Source: Wocania_A spongiicola
GTDB lineage: Bacteria > Bacteroidota > Bacteroidia > Flavobacteriales > Flavobacteriaceae
Reading direction: 5' to 3'
DNA: 64,000 bases
Assembly: GCF_023502325.1 (NCBI RefSeq)
Contig: NZ_JAMFLZ010000006.1
Coordinates: 62,001-126,000, forward strand
Below the pieces are notes generated by a model that was not told where the DNA came from, did no database searches, and worked only from the letters and a program-made list of their open reading frames with translations. The position numbers were made by a program, and so were the translations under genes. This document shows positions 34,183 through 41,337 of the stretch, piece after piece. Positions within the stretch are counted from its first letter, which is position 1. Each line of letters starts with the position of its first letter.

Positions 34183-34866
34183 ATGAAAACAATAATAATA
34201 GTTGGAGGTAGTAAGGGCATTGGAAAAGCTATTATAAATAGCTTAATAAAGTACTGCAATGTTATAAATATAAGCAGAAGTATTCCAGAAATATCGCATA
34301 ACAATCTAACCCACCATAAATGCGACATTACTATAAATGAATTACCAAATATTGATGCCGCCGATGCATTAATTTACTGCCCTGGAAGCATTAATTTAAA
34401 ACCTTTTTCTAAACTAAGTATTAATGATTTTAAAAGTGATTTTGAAATTAATTTACTTGGTGCGGTAAAGGCTATTCAAAAGTACCTTCCTATTCTTAAA
34501 AACGGAAGCAAACCAGCTATTGTGTTATTTAGTAGTGTAGCTACAAAGTTAGGAATGCCATACCATGCTAGTATTGCTGTTGCAAAATCTGGTGTTGAAG
34601 GTTTAGTGAAATCTTTAGGAGCAGAATTAGCCCCGATACTACGTATTAATGCCATAGCTCCTACGGTAACAAATACTCCATTAGCTTCTAAATTACTGAG
34701 AAACGACAGAATGGTAGAAAACATTACAGAGCGACATCCGCTTAAAAAATTTTTATCACCTGAGGAAGTAGCAGATATGGTAGAATTTTTAATATCAAAT
34801 AAAGCGGCTTCTATATCAGGACAAGTTTTTGAAATGGATTGTGGGATAGTAAATTTTAAAATTTAG
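34183..34866 (+). CDS. SDR-family protein lacking the canonical catalytic Tyr
   Basis: 227 residues with a classical SDR fold: cofactor motif GGSKGIGKAI (8-17), CPGSINL near the NAG position, INLLGAV (about 89-95), LFSSVAT with the Ser at 117/118 and a C-terminal ISGQVFEMDCGI. In the YxxxK motif the Lys is present (Lys135 in IAVAK) but residue 131 is Ile; the nearest Tyr is 127. The enzyme may use another acid, or be a non-enzymatic binder. It precedes glutathione peroxidase by 3 bp, in the photolyase operon. Confidence 0.88.
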   Translation: MKTIIIVGGSKGIGKAIINSLIKYCNVINISRSIPEISHNNLTHHKCDITINELPNIDAADALIYCPGSINLKPFSKLSINDFKSDFEINLLGAVKAIQKYLPILKNGSKPAIVLFSSVATKLGMPYHASIAVAKSGVEGLVKSLGAELAPILRINAIAPTVTNTPLASKLLRNDRMVENITERHPLKKFLSPEEVADMVEFLISNKAASISGQVFEMDCGIVNFKI

Positions 34867-34869
34867 CCA

Positions 34870-35406
34870 ATGAATCCTATAAAAACATTTTTCGCCACCT
34901 TAAGTTCTAAATCTTCAGAAAAGAAAATGGATATTGACACCATTTATGATATTAAAATTGATAATCTTAATGGTATTCAAATGGATTTATCTGAGTATAA
35001 AGGAAAATATATACTCATAGTAAATGTAGCTTCTAAATGTGGATTTACATCTCAATATAAAGACCTTCAAAGTTTGCATGAACAATTTGAAAACAAAATT
35101 CAGGTGCTCGGTGTACCTTGTAATCAATTTGGAGGGCAAGAACCTGGTAAAGCAGAAAATATAATGTCTTTTTGTAAAATAAATTATGGAGTCACTTTTC
35201 CAATAACAAGAAAGGTTGATGTTAAAGGCAAACACCAACATCCGCTATATACTTGGTTAACTAACAAAATAAATAACAACGTTAAAGATTCTTCAGTTAA
35301 GTGGAATTTTCAAAAATATTTGATTGATCCAGACGGTAATCTAGTAAATTACTATTTATCCTCCACCAACCCATTAAGCTCTAAAATTGTAAAACATTTA
35401 AAATAA
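34870..35406 (+). CDS. Glutathione peroxidase-family thiol peroxidase
   Basis: 178 residues. The active-site segment NVASKCGFTSQY carries the peroxidatic Cys57 (a Cys codon, not selenocysteine); PCNQFGGQEPG holds the conserved Gln and SVKWNFQKYLI the Trp/Asn pair. Bacterial members usually take electrons from thioredoxin and reduce hydrogen and lipid peroxides. An N-terminal extension of about 20 residues precedes the domain. It lies 3 bp after the SDR gene, and fits an oxidative or photo-oxidative stress role of the operon. Confidence 0.93.
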   Translation: MNPIKTFFATLSSKSSEKKMDIDTIYDIKIDNLNGIQMDLSEYKGKYILIVNVASKCGFTSQYKDLQSLHEQFENKIQVLGVPCNQFGGQEPGKAENIMSFCKINYGVTFPITRKVDVKGKHQHPLYTWLTNKINNNVKDSSVKWNFQKYLIDPDGNLVNYYLSSTNPLSSKIVKHLK

Positions 35407-35411
35407 AAGCT

Positions 35412-35588
35412 ATGTTCAGACTGTTTAAAAAGAAAACAAAAAAAGAAAAATTAGAAAATTTATTTAAAAAACTAATGCAAGAGTGGCATGACCTTTCAAC
35501 CGTTAATAGAGCCGCAAGTGACCAAAAATTTGCAGAAGCACAAAAGATTGCTGAACAAATAAACGCTATGAAAAATGAAGCTGCTTAA
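35412..35588 (+). CDS. Lacal_2735 family small protein
   Basis: 58 residues, ATG at 35412, TAA at 35588. Basic N-terminus MFRLFKKKTKKEKLENLFKK, then a helical segment with LSTVNRAASDQKFAEAQKIAEQ, which matches the flavobacterial Lacal_2735 family as I recall it. It starts 5 bp after the peroxidase gene and overlaps the TspO gene by 14 bp. The function of the family is unknown; its position here ties it to the stress operon. Confidence 0.82.
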   Translation: MFRLFKKKTKKEKLENLFKKLMQEWHDLSTVNRAASDQKFAEAQKIAEQINAMKNEAA

Positions 35589-36036
35589 ATATATTATTCT
35601 TTTTCTAATAGTAAATTTTGGTGCACTATATATTGGTAATTTATTAATGAATAATGGACCACAAACAGACTGGTATATTAACTTAAACAAAGCTCCTTGG
35701 ACTCCTCCAGGATGGGTATTTGGCGCAGCCTGGACTTTAATTATGATTTGCTTTTCTATATACATGGCTTTTCTTTTTAAATTAAATTTCGATAAAAAAG
35801 TTTTTCTTTTATTTACTGTACAGTTTATCCTTAATGTCATTTGGAATTATATTTTCTTTAATCAACACTTAATAACATTAGGCCTTATTGTTATTATGCT
35901 CTTAACTGCTATTGTAAGTATATTTCTTTATGATTATAAAAAAGTTTTGGAATTAAAAAGTATTTTAATTCTACCCTATTTTATTTGGCTTTGTATTGCA
36001 ACTTCATTAAACATGTACATTTTAATACATAATTAA
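35575..36036 (+). CDS. tspO: TspO/MBR family membrane protein
   Basis: 153 residues forming five transmembrane helices. Conserved TspO words: NKAPWTPPGWVFGAAWTLIM (about 39-58) and NVIWNYIFFNQH (about 88-99). TspO binds porphyrins, can degrade protoporphyrin IX in light, and in photosynthetic bacteria modulates light/oxygen-responsive genes. It overlaps Lacal_2735 by 14 bp and is followed after 3 bp by the SRPBCC gene. This placement with a photolyase supports a photoprotection role. Confidence 0.94.
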   Translation: MKLLKYIILFLIVNFGALYIGNLLMNNGPQTDWYINLNKAPWTPPGWVFGAAWTLIMICFSIYMAFLFKLNFDKKVFLLFTVQFILNVIWNYIFFNQHLITLGLIVIMLLTAIVSIFLYDYKKVLELKSILILPYFIWLCIATSLNMYILIHN

Positions 36037-36039
36037 TAC

Positions 36040-36501
36040 ATGAAAATTTATCGTTTACATAAAAAACAAAACTTACCTATAACCGCAGATGATGCATGGA
36101 ACTTTCTATCCAATCCTAAAAATTTAAAAACAATAACGCCAGATTATATGGGGTTTAATATTTTATCTGGAGCTGATAGACCTATGTATGCAGGACAAAT
36201 TATTCAATATATAGTTACACCTATTTTAGGATTAAAAACTAAATGGGTAACCGAAATAACACATGTAGTAGACAAACAATACTTTGTTGATGAGCAACGC
36301 TTTGGCCCATATGCTTTATGGCACCATAAACATTTTATTAAGACAATAAATAATGGTGTAGAAATAGAAGATATTATAGATTATAAAGTTCCATTTGGTT
36401 GGCTTGGTCAACTGGTTCACCCTGTATTGGTTAAGCCTAAACTTGAAGAAATTTTTAATTACAGAACAAAAAAATTAGAAGAATTATTTGGCAAGTATTA
36501 A
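36040..36501 (+). CDS. SRPBCC family (START-like fold) ligand-binding protein
   Basis: 153 residues. Typical features are LPITADDAWNFLSNPKNLKTITP (14-36), a WVTEITHVVDKQYFVDEQRFGPYALWHH core and C-terminal helix VLVKPKLEEIFNYRTKKLEE. SRPBCC proteins bind hydrophobic ligands such as polyketides or lipids. It is packed between tspO (3 bp) and photolyase (2 bp); similar genes accompany photolyase in many bacteria. Ligand unknown. Confidence 0.88.
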   Translation: MKIYRLHKKQNLPITADDAWNFLSNPKNLKTITPDYMGFNILSGADRPMYAGQIIQYIVTPILGLKTKWVTEITHVVDKQYFVDEQRFGPYALWHHKHFIKTINNGVEIEDIIDYKVPFGWLGQLVHPVLVKPKLEEIFNYRTKKLEELFGKY

Positions 36502-36503
36502 AG

Positions 36504-37808
36504 ATGAAAAATTCTGTCAATATATTTTGGTTTCGCCGTGACTTAAGATTAGATGATAATGTTGGTCTATTTCATGCCTTAAAAGGAGATCACCCTGTAT
36601 TGCCCATATTCATTTTTGATTCAGAAATACTGGATAGACTACAAAAAAAAGATGCTCGGGTTACATTTATTTATAAAACGCTACAAAGCATGCGCAATAT
36701 ATTGCAAAATGATAACAATAGTAGTATAGCAATCTATTATGGCAAACCAATAGATGTATATAAAGATTTAATTAATGAATATAATATTAGTACGGTGTAT
36801 ACAAATCATGATTATGAACCGTACGCAAAAAAACGTGATGAAAAAATTAAGTCTTTTTTAATTAAAAATAATATTGAATTTAAAACTTATAAAGATCAAG
36901 TTATTTTTGAAAAAGACGAGGTTACAAAAAAAGACGGTAACCCATATTTAGTATACACTCCTTATATGAAAACTTGGAAAGAAAAATTTAAGTCGAATGA
37001 TTTAAATTTTTACCATTCTAATCCCTGCTTAAATAATCTAATAAAAAACAAAAAGTTACCCAACATAAGTTTGCTGGATATTGGTTTTAAAAAATCTAAT
37101 CAAAAAATTATCTCATACACAGTTACCCCCACTCTAGTACAAAATTATGAAAGCACTAGAAATTTTCCTGCTAAAGATACAACATCTCGTCTGGGTCCAC
37201 ATTTACGTTTTGGAACAGTAAGTATACGGAAAATGATTAAAAAAGCTATTGCAGAAAAGAATGAAATATTTTTGCAAGAACTTATTTGGCGTGAGTTTTT
37301 TATGCAAATTTTATGGCATTTCCCGCATACAGAGAATAAAAGTTTTAAACCAAAATACGATCGCATACAATGGCGCAATAACGAAAAAGAATTTAAAATA
37401 TGGTGTGAAGGAAAAACGGGCTACCCTTTAGTTGATGCAGGTATGAGACAACTTAATGCAACCGGTTTTATGCATAACCGGGTGCGCATGCTTGTTGGCA
37501 GTTTTCTATGTAAGCATCTACTTATAGATTGGCGTTGGGGAGAAGCATACTTTGCTGAAAAACTTCACGATTACGAAATGGCAAGTAACATTGGTAACTG
37601 GCAATGGGTTGCAGGATGTGGTGTTGATGCCGCACCCTATTTTAGAATTTTTAACCCAACTACACAAATTCAAAAGTTTGATAAAAACCTAGCATATATT
37701 AAAAATTGGGTTCCTGATTTTCAAGAACTTACTTACTCTACTCCAATGGTAGATCATAAATTTGCTAGAGAGCGTTGTTTAAAAACTTACAAAGAAGCTC
37801 TTAGCTAA
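36504..37808 (+). CDS. Cryptochrome/deoxyribodipyrimidine photolyase
   Basis: 434-residue flavoprotein. N-terminal photolyase domain: NIFWFRRDLRLDDNVGL (5-21). C-terminal FAD-binding domain: LIWREFFMQILWHFP, the GYPLVDAGMRQLNATGFMHN segment, RMLVGSFLCKHLLIDWRWGE and ASNIGNWQWVAGCGVDAAPY. This fits a class I CPD photolyase-type enzyme using FAD and blue light to split UV-induced pyrimidine dimers; a photoreceptor role cannot be excluded. It ends the operon that begins at 33948 or 34183. Confidence 0.93.
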   Translation: MKNSVNIFWFRRDLRLDDNVGLFHALKGDHPVLPIFIFDSEILDRLQKKDARVTFIYKTLQSMRNILQNDNNSSIAIYYGKPIDVYKDLINEYNISTVYTNHDYEPYAKKRDEKIKSFLIKNNIEFKTYKDQVIFEKDEVTKKDGNPYLVYTPYMKTWKEKFKSNDLNFYHSNPCLNNLIKNKKLPNISLLDIGFKKSNQKIISYTVTPTLVQNYESTRNFPAKDTTSRLGPHLRFGTVSIRKMIKKAIAEKNEIFLQELIWREFFMQILWHFPHTENKSFKPKYDRIQWRNNEKEFKIWCEGKTGYPLVDAGMRQLNATGFMHNRVRMLVGSFLCKHLLIDWRWGEAYFAEKLHDYEMASNIGNWQWVAGCGVDAAPYFRIFNPTTQIQKFDKNLAYIKNWVPDFQELTYSTPMVDHKFARERCLKTYKEALS

Positions 37809-37885
37809 AAACGATAACATTTCTTTAATATAAATTAATTGACTAATTACTTAACTTTAAACTTTAATTATAAATTTTAAAAGTT

Positions 37886-38245
37886 ATGAATACTCAAGAC
37901 GTAGCAAATCAATGGGCGCAATTGTGTCGAGAAGGTAAAAACATGGAATGCATAGAACAATTATATGGCGATAATGTTGTTAGTAAAGAAATGCCAGGAT
38001 ATCCAGAAGAAGTAGTATCTGGTAAACAAAATGTTTGGAATAAAAGTAAAGAATGGTTAGATAATGTTCAAGAGTTTCATGGTGGAGACATTTCAGATCC
38101 TGTAGTCGCTGGTAATCATTTTACAAGTAAAATGGCTTTTGATGTTACTTTTAAAGATCGAGGTAGGCAACAAATGGAAGAAGTTTGTGTATTTGAAGTC
38201 AACAATGGTAAAATTGTTAGCGAGCAATTTTTCTATACTATGTAG
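37886..38245 (+). CDS. NTF2-like / SnoaL-type protein
   Basis: 119 residues of the cystatin-like NTF2 fold: QDVANQWAQLCREGKNMECIEQLYGDNVVSKE, then a strand-rich half ending VCVFEVNNGKIVSEQFFY. Members range from isomerases to small binding proteins; no catalytic residues are identifiable with confidence. It lies 77 bp after photolyase on the same strand and ends at a strong bidirectional terminator. Similar NTF2 proteins occur in photolyase/SDR clusters of other bacteria. Confidence 0.85.
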   Translation: MNTQDVANQWAQLCREGKNMECIEQLYGDNVVSKEMPGYPEEVVSGKQNVWNKSKEWLDNVQEFHGGDISDPVVAGNHFTSKMAFDVTFKDRGRQQMEEVCVFEVNNGKIVSEQFFYTM

Positions 38246-38308
38246 TTGCTTCAAATAAGCTTTGAAATAATCAATAATGTTATTTTTAATCATTCCAACT
38301 AAAAACTA

Positions 38309-38341
38309 AAAAGCTTCAATGTTCTATACATTGAAGCTTTT
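38309..38341. terminator. Bidirectional terminator between the NTF2-like gene and murA
   Basis: AAAAGCTTCAATG (38309-38321), 7-nt loop, CATTGAAGCTTTT (38329-38341): a perfect 13-bp stem with A/T flanks on both sides, placed between convergent genes. Confidence 0.9.
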
Positions 38342-38362
38342 ACTTTATAATAACTTGTTATT

Positions 38363-39676
38363 TTAAGCTTTAACACGTTCAATACGAGCACCTATAGCAC
38401 GTAAACGCTCATCAATATTTTCGTAACCTCTATCAATCTGTTCAATATTCATAATTGTAGATGTTCCTTTAGCAGAAAGCGCAGCGATTAATAATGAAAC
38501 TCCAGCACGAATATCTGGAGAGGTCATAGTTGTAGCTTTTAGAGTCGATTTAAAATCGTGCCCAATAACCGTAGCACGATGTGGGTCGCAAAGTATTATT
38601 TTTGCTCCCATGTCAATCAATTTATCCACAAAAAACAAGCGACTTTCAAACATTTTTTGGTGCACTAAAACACTTCCTCTGGCTTGAGTAGCTACTACTA
38701 ATATGATACTTAACAAATCTGGTGTAAATCCAGGCCAAGGAGCGTCAGAAATAGTTAAAATAGATCCATCAATATAGCTTTGTATTTCATAACCATCAGT
38801 ATGCGCAGGAATATGAATATCATCGCCTTGTCTTTCAACAGTAATTCCTAATTTTCTAAATACGCTTGGAATAACACCTAAATCGTCCCAACTTACATTA
38901 GTAATTGTTAGCTCACTTTTGGTCATAGCCGCTAGACCAATCCAACTTCCAATTTCAATCATATCAGGAAGCATTCTATGCTCTGTACCTTCTAAGCTAT
39001 TTACACCGTCAATAATCAGCATATTAGAACCAATACCGCTAATTTTAGCCCCCATTCTATTAAGCATTTTGCATAATTGCTGTAAATACGGTTCGCAAGC
39101 AGCATTATATATAGTAGTCTGTCCTTCGGCTAAAACGGCAGCCATAACAATATTTGCTGTTCCAGTAACTGAAGCTTCTTCAAGTAACATGTAAGTCCCT
39201 TTTAACTTATCAGCTTCAACTCCATAGAAATGGTCTTCTCTACTATATCTAAATTTAGCGCCAAGTTTAATAAAGCCCTCAAAATGAGTATCTAATCGAC
39301 GTCTTCCAATTTTATCTCCTCCAGGTTTAGGTATATAACCTTTCCCAAAACGAGCTAATAAAGGCCCTACAATCATTATAGATCCTCGAAGCCCCTTACC
39401 GTCTTCTTTAAATTCTGGGGATTCTAAATATTTTAAGTTAAGATTATCTGCTTGAAAAGTATAAGTGCCTTGAGATTGTTTTTCTATTTTAACACCTAGT
39501 TTTTTTAATAAACTAATAAGCTTATTAACATCTACTATATCTGGTATATTATGTATTGTAACAAGTTCTGGGGTTAATAAAACGGCGCATAAAATTTGTA
39601 ACGCTTCATTTTTTGCTCCTTGTGGCTGTATACTTCCTTTTAATTGATGACCGCCTTCAATTTTAAATATTTCCAT
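38363..39676 (-). CDS. murA: UDP-N-acetylglucosamine 1-carboxyvinyltransferase MurA
   Basis: First committed enzyme of peptidoglycan synthesis, transferring enolpyruvate from PEP to UDP-GlcNAc in the cytosol. 437 residues; Lys22-Asn23 (GAKNEAL), RGSIMIVGPLLARFGKG (97-113) and the C-terminal IDRGYENIDERL are conserved. The flexible loop that carries the fosfomycin-reactive Cys115 in E. coli reads PGGDKIGRRRLDTH, so Asp121 replaces Cys. This Cys-to-Asp change is known to give fosfomycin insensitivity in other bacteria. It is followed upstream on the minus strand by DUF4290 (8 bp) and DUF493. Confidence 0.97.
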   Translation of the reverse strand: MEIFKIEGGHQLKGSIQPQGAKNEALQILCAVLLTPELVTIHNIPDIVDVNKLISLLKKLGVKIEKQSQGTYTFQADNLNLKYLESPEFKEDGKGLRGSIMIVGPLLARFGKGYIPKPGGDKIGRRRLDTHFEGFIKLGAKFRYSREDHFYGVEADKLKGTYMLLEEASVTGTANIVMAAVLAEGQTTIYNAACEPYLQQLCKMLNRMGAKISGIGSNMLIIDGVNSLEGTEHRMLPDMIEIGSWIGLAAMTKSELTITNVSWDDLGVIPSVFRKLGITVERQGDDIHIPAHTDGYEIQSYIDGSILTISDAPWPGFTPDLLSIILVVATQARGSVLVHQKMFESRLFFVDKLIDMGAKIILCDPHRATVIGHDFKSTLKATTMTSPDIRAGVSLLIAALSAKGTSTIMNIEQIDRGYENIDERLRAIGARIERVKA

Positions 39677-39684
39677 AAATAAAC

Positions 39685-40329
39685 TTAATAACGTTTTCTT
39701 TGGCGATTATTTGAATTCTTCTTTTGATGCCCCTTTTTGTTATTACTATATTTGGTCTTGGTACGCATTAAGCTAGATGAGGCTGATAAATCTTCTTCAG
39801 AATTTCGTAAATCAATTTTACCATTTGACAACTCAAATAAGTGATTAAAAATAACGGCATCTTCTACCGTATCTTTATTCCAATTTAAAAAACACTTTTT
39901 CATGTGATTAGCAATAGTAAATAATAAAGCATTTTTAAGTTCACTTTCTTCCCATGTATTTGCAACATCAATCATGGTTTTTATATTGTTTCCATAAAAA
40001 CGATATTTAGGGTGATTCTGTGGGTATTTTAAAGGCTCCGGTCCTTCTTCAAGAAGTTCCTTTGAAGGTTTAGGAAAAGGAGAATCTGCGTCCAATTCGA
40101 AATTAGACATGATAAAAAGTTGATCCCATAATTTATGTTGAAAATCTGGAACATCTCTTAAATGAGGTTGCATATTTCCCATCACAGAAATTATAGCTTT
40201 AGCTAATTTATTACGTTCTTCCTTTGTTTCTCTCGTTTTAGCATGATTAATCATTTTTTGCATGTGACGCCCATATTCTGGAATGATTAAATGCTCACGC
40301 TCTGTGTTGTATTCTAAATCGTCTATCAA
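39685..40329 (-). CDS. DUF4290 domain protein
   Basis: 214-residue soluble protein specific to Bacteroidota. The first about 170 residues are helical with conserved words (DDLEYNTEREHLIIPEYGRHMQ, NHAKTRETKEERNKLAKAII, NHMKKCFLNWNKD), followed by a very basic, low-complexity tail (KYSNNKKGHQKKNSNNRQRKRY) that could contact nucleic acid. It sits 8 bp upstream of murA, an arrangement conserved in flavobacteria. Function unknown. Confidence 0.9.
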   Translation of the reverse strand: MIDDLEYNTEREHLIIPEYGRHMQKMINHAKTRETKEERNKLAKAIISVMGNMQPHLRDVPDFQHKLWDQLFIMSNFELDADSPFPKPSKELLEEGPEPLKYPQNHPKYRFYGNNIKTMIDVANTWEESELKNALLFTIANHMKKCFLNWNKDTVEDAVIFNHLFELSNGKIDLRNSEEDLSASSSLMRTKTKYSNNKKGHQKKNSNNRQRKRY

Positions 40330-40395
40330 AATAAATGTGTAGAGTTATAAGTTTTTGCATGTAGTTGTTATGCTAGCGCAAAATACAAAAAAAAA

Positions 40396-40689
40396 CTAAA
40401 GGCTTATAACACCTTCTACTTTTTCTGCTACTTCTTTATACTTTTCAATTACTGCACCAGGATTTCGCATAAGTAAGTTAATAGATACACTTGTGTATTT
40501 TCCGTTTTTTGATTCAGTAGTAGTTATTACTGCTCCCATATTATCAAAAATAGCTTCAAGTTTAGCTATTTTTTCTAAATCTGATTTTACAATAAACTTA
40601 TACAGGTATTCTGCAGGCCAACTAGCCGTTTCGTGCAATTGTGTTTTTAATTTTTCGTAGAATTCTTCCGAATTTGGAGGTGTGCTCAT
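40396..40689 (-). CDS. DUF493 (YbeD-like) protein
   Basis: 97 residues with the DUF493 ferredoxin-like alpha/beta pattern: FYEKLKTQLHETASWPAEYLYKFIVKSDLEKIAKLEAIF, then SKNGKYTSVSINLLM. E. coli YbeD, a distant relative, is of uncertain (possibly lipoate-related regulatory) role. It is co-directional with DUF4290 and murA. A TATCTTTG box (CAAAGATA, 40707-40714 on the plus strand) 17 bp upstream of its ATG is a likely -7 element. Confidence 0.88.
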   Translation of the reverse strand: MSTPPNSEEFYEKLKTQLHETASWPAEYLYKFIVKSDLEKIAKLEAIFDNMGAVITTTESKNGKYTSVSINLLMRNPGAVIEKYKEVAEKVEGVISL

Positions 40690-40778
40690 AATTATTTAAT
40701 AAGACGCAAAGATACTGTTTATTTGTATTTTTTTTATACAAGTTAAATCACGAATTTTACAGTCAAAATATTATCAAT

Positions 40779-41333
40779 TTGGATACTAAAAAAATTGTTA
40801 TTACTGGTAGTGCAGGCACTGGGAAAACCTCAGTTATTAATGCTTTAAAAACAAAAGGTTTTTTTTGTTTTGAAGAAGTTATAAGAATATTAACCTTGGA
40901 AGCTAAGGGTGAGGTAGATCCTTCTTCTCATATTTCTAACCCCATTGCATTTGCAAATGATCCTTTAGATTTTAATACACGATTATTAAATGGGCGCATT
41001 GAACAATTTAAACAAGCAAATTCTATAAATAAAGAATTAAACTTTTTTGATCGTGGTATTCCAGATGTTTTAGCCTATATGGATTATTTCAATCAGGACT
41101 ATGGAGACTTATTTACAAAGGCTTGCAAAGAATACATCTATTCTACCGTTTTTTTACTTCCGCCTTGGAAAGCTATTTACAAAACAGATAATGAACGGTT
41201 TGAAACTTTTGAAGAAGCTGTAAAAATTCATGACCACTTGGTTATTACTTATAAAAAATTTGGGTATAATATTATTGAAGTTCCTTTTGGAACTATTGAA
41301 GAGCGAACAAACTATATTATAAACCATATTTAA
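40779..41333 (+). CDS. AAA-type nucleotide-binding protein (AAA_28-like)
   Basis: 184 residues, apparently from a TTG start (LDTKKIVITG). The P-loop GSAGTGKTS is at 10-18, and the mid-domain has FFDRGIPDVLAYM (about 89-101), the Walker-B/lid pattern of AAA_28 NTPases, which resemble small-molecule kinases. It begins 89 bp from the divergent DUF493 gene and ends 4 bp before the recQ-like start, so it shares a transcript with it. Substrate unknown. Confidence 0.85.
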   Translation: MDTKKIVITGSAGTGKTSVINALKTKGFFCFEEVIRILTLEAKGEVDPSSHISNPIAFANDPLDFNTRLLNGRIEQFKQANSINKELNFFDRGIPDVLAYMDYFNQDYGDLFTKACKEYIYSTVFLLPPWKAIYKTDNERFETFEEAVKIHDHLVITYKKFGYNIIEVPFGTIEERTNYIINHI

Positions 41334-41337
41334 AACG

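Noticed and set aside
35025..35045. Selenocysteine in the glutathione peroxidase active site
   Set aside because: The codon is TGT (Cys), not TGA, and no SECIS-type element is needed.
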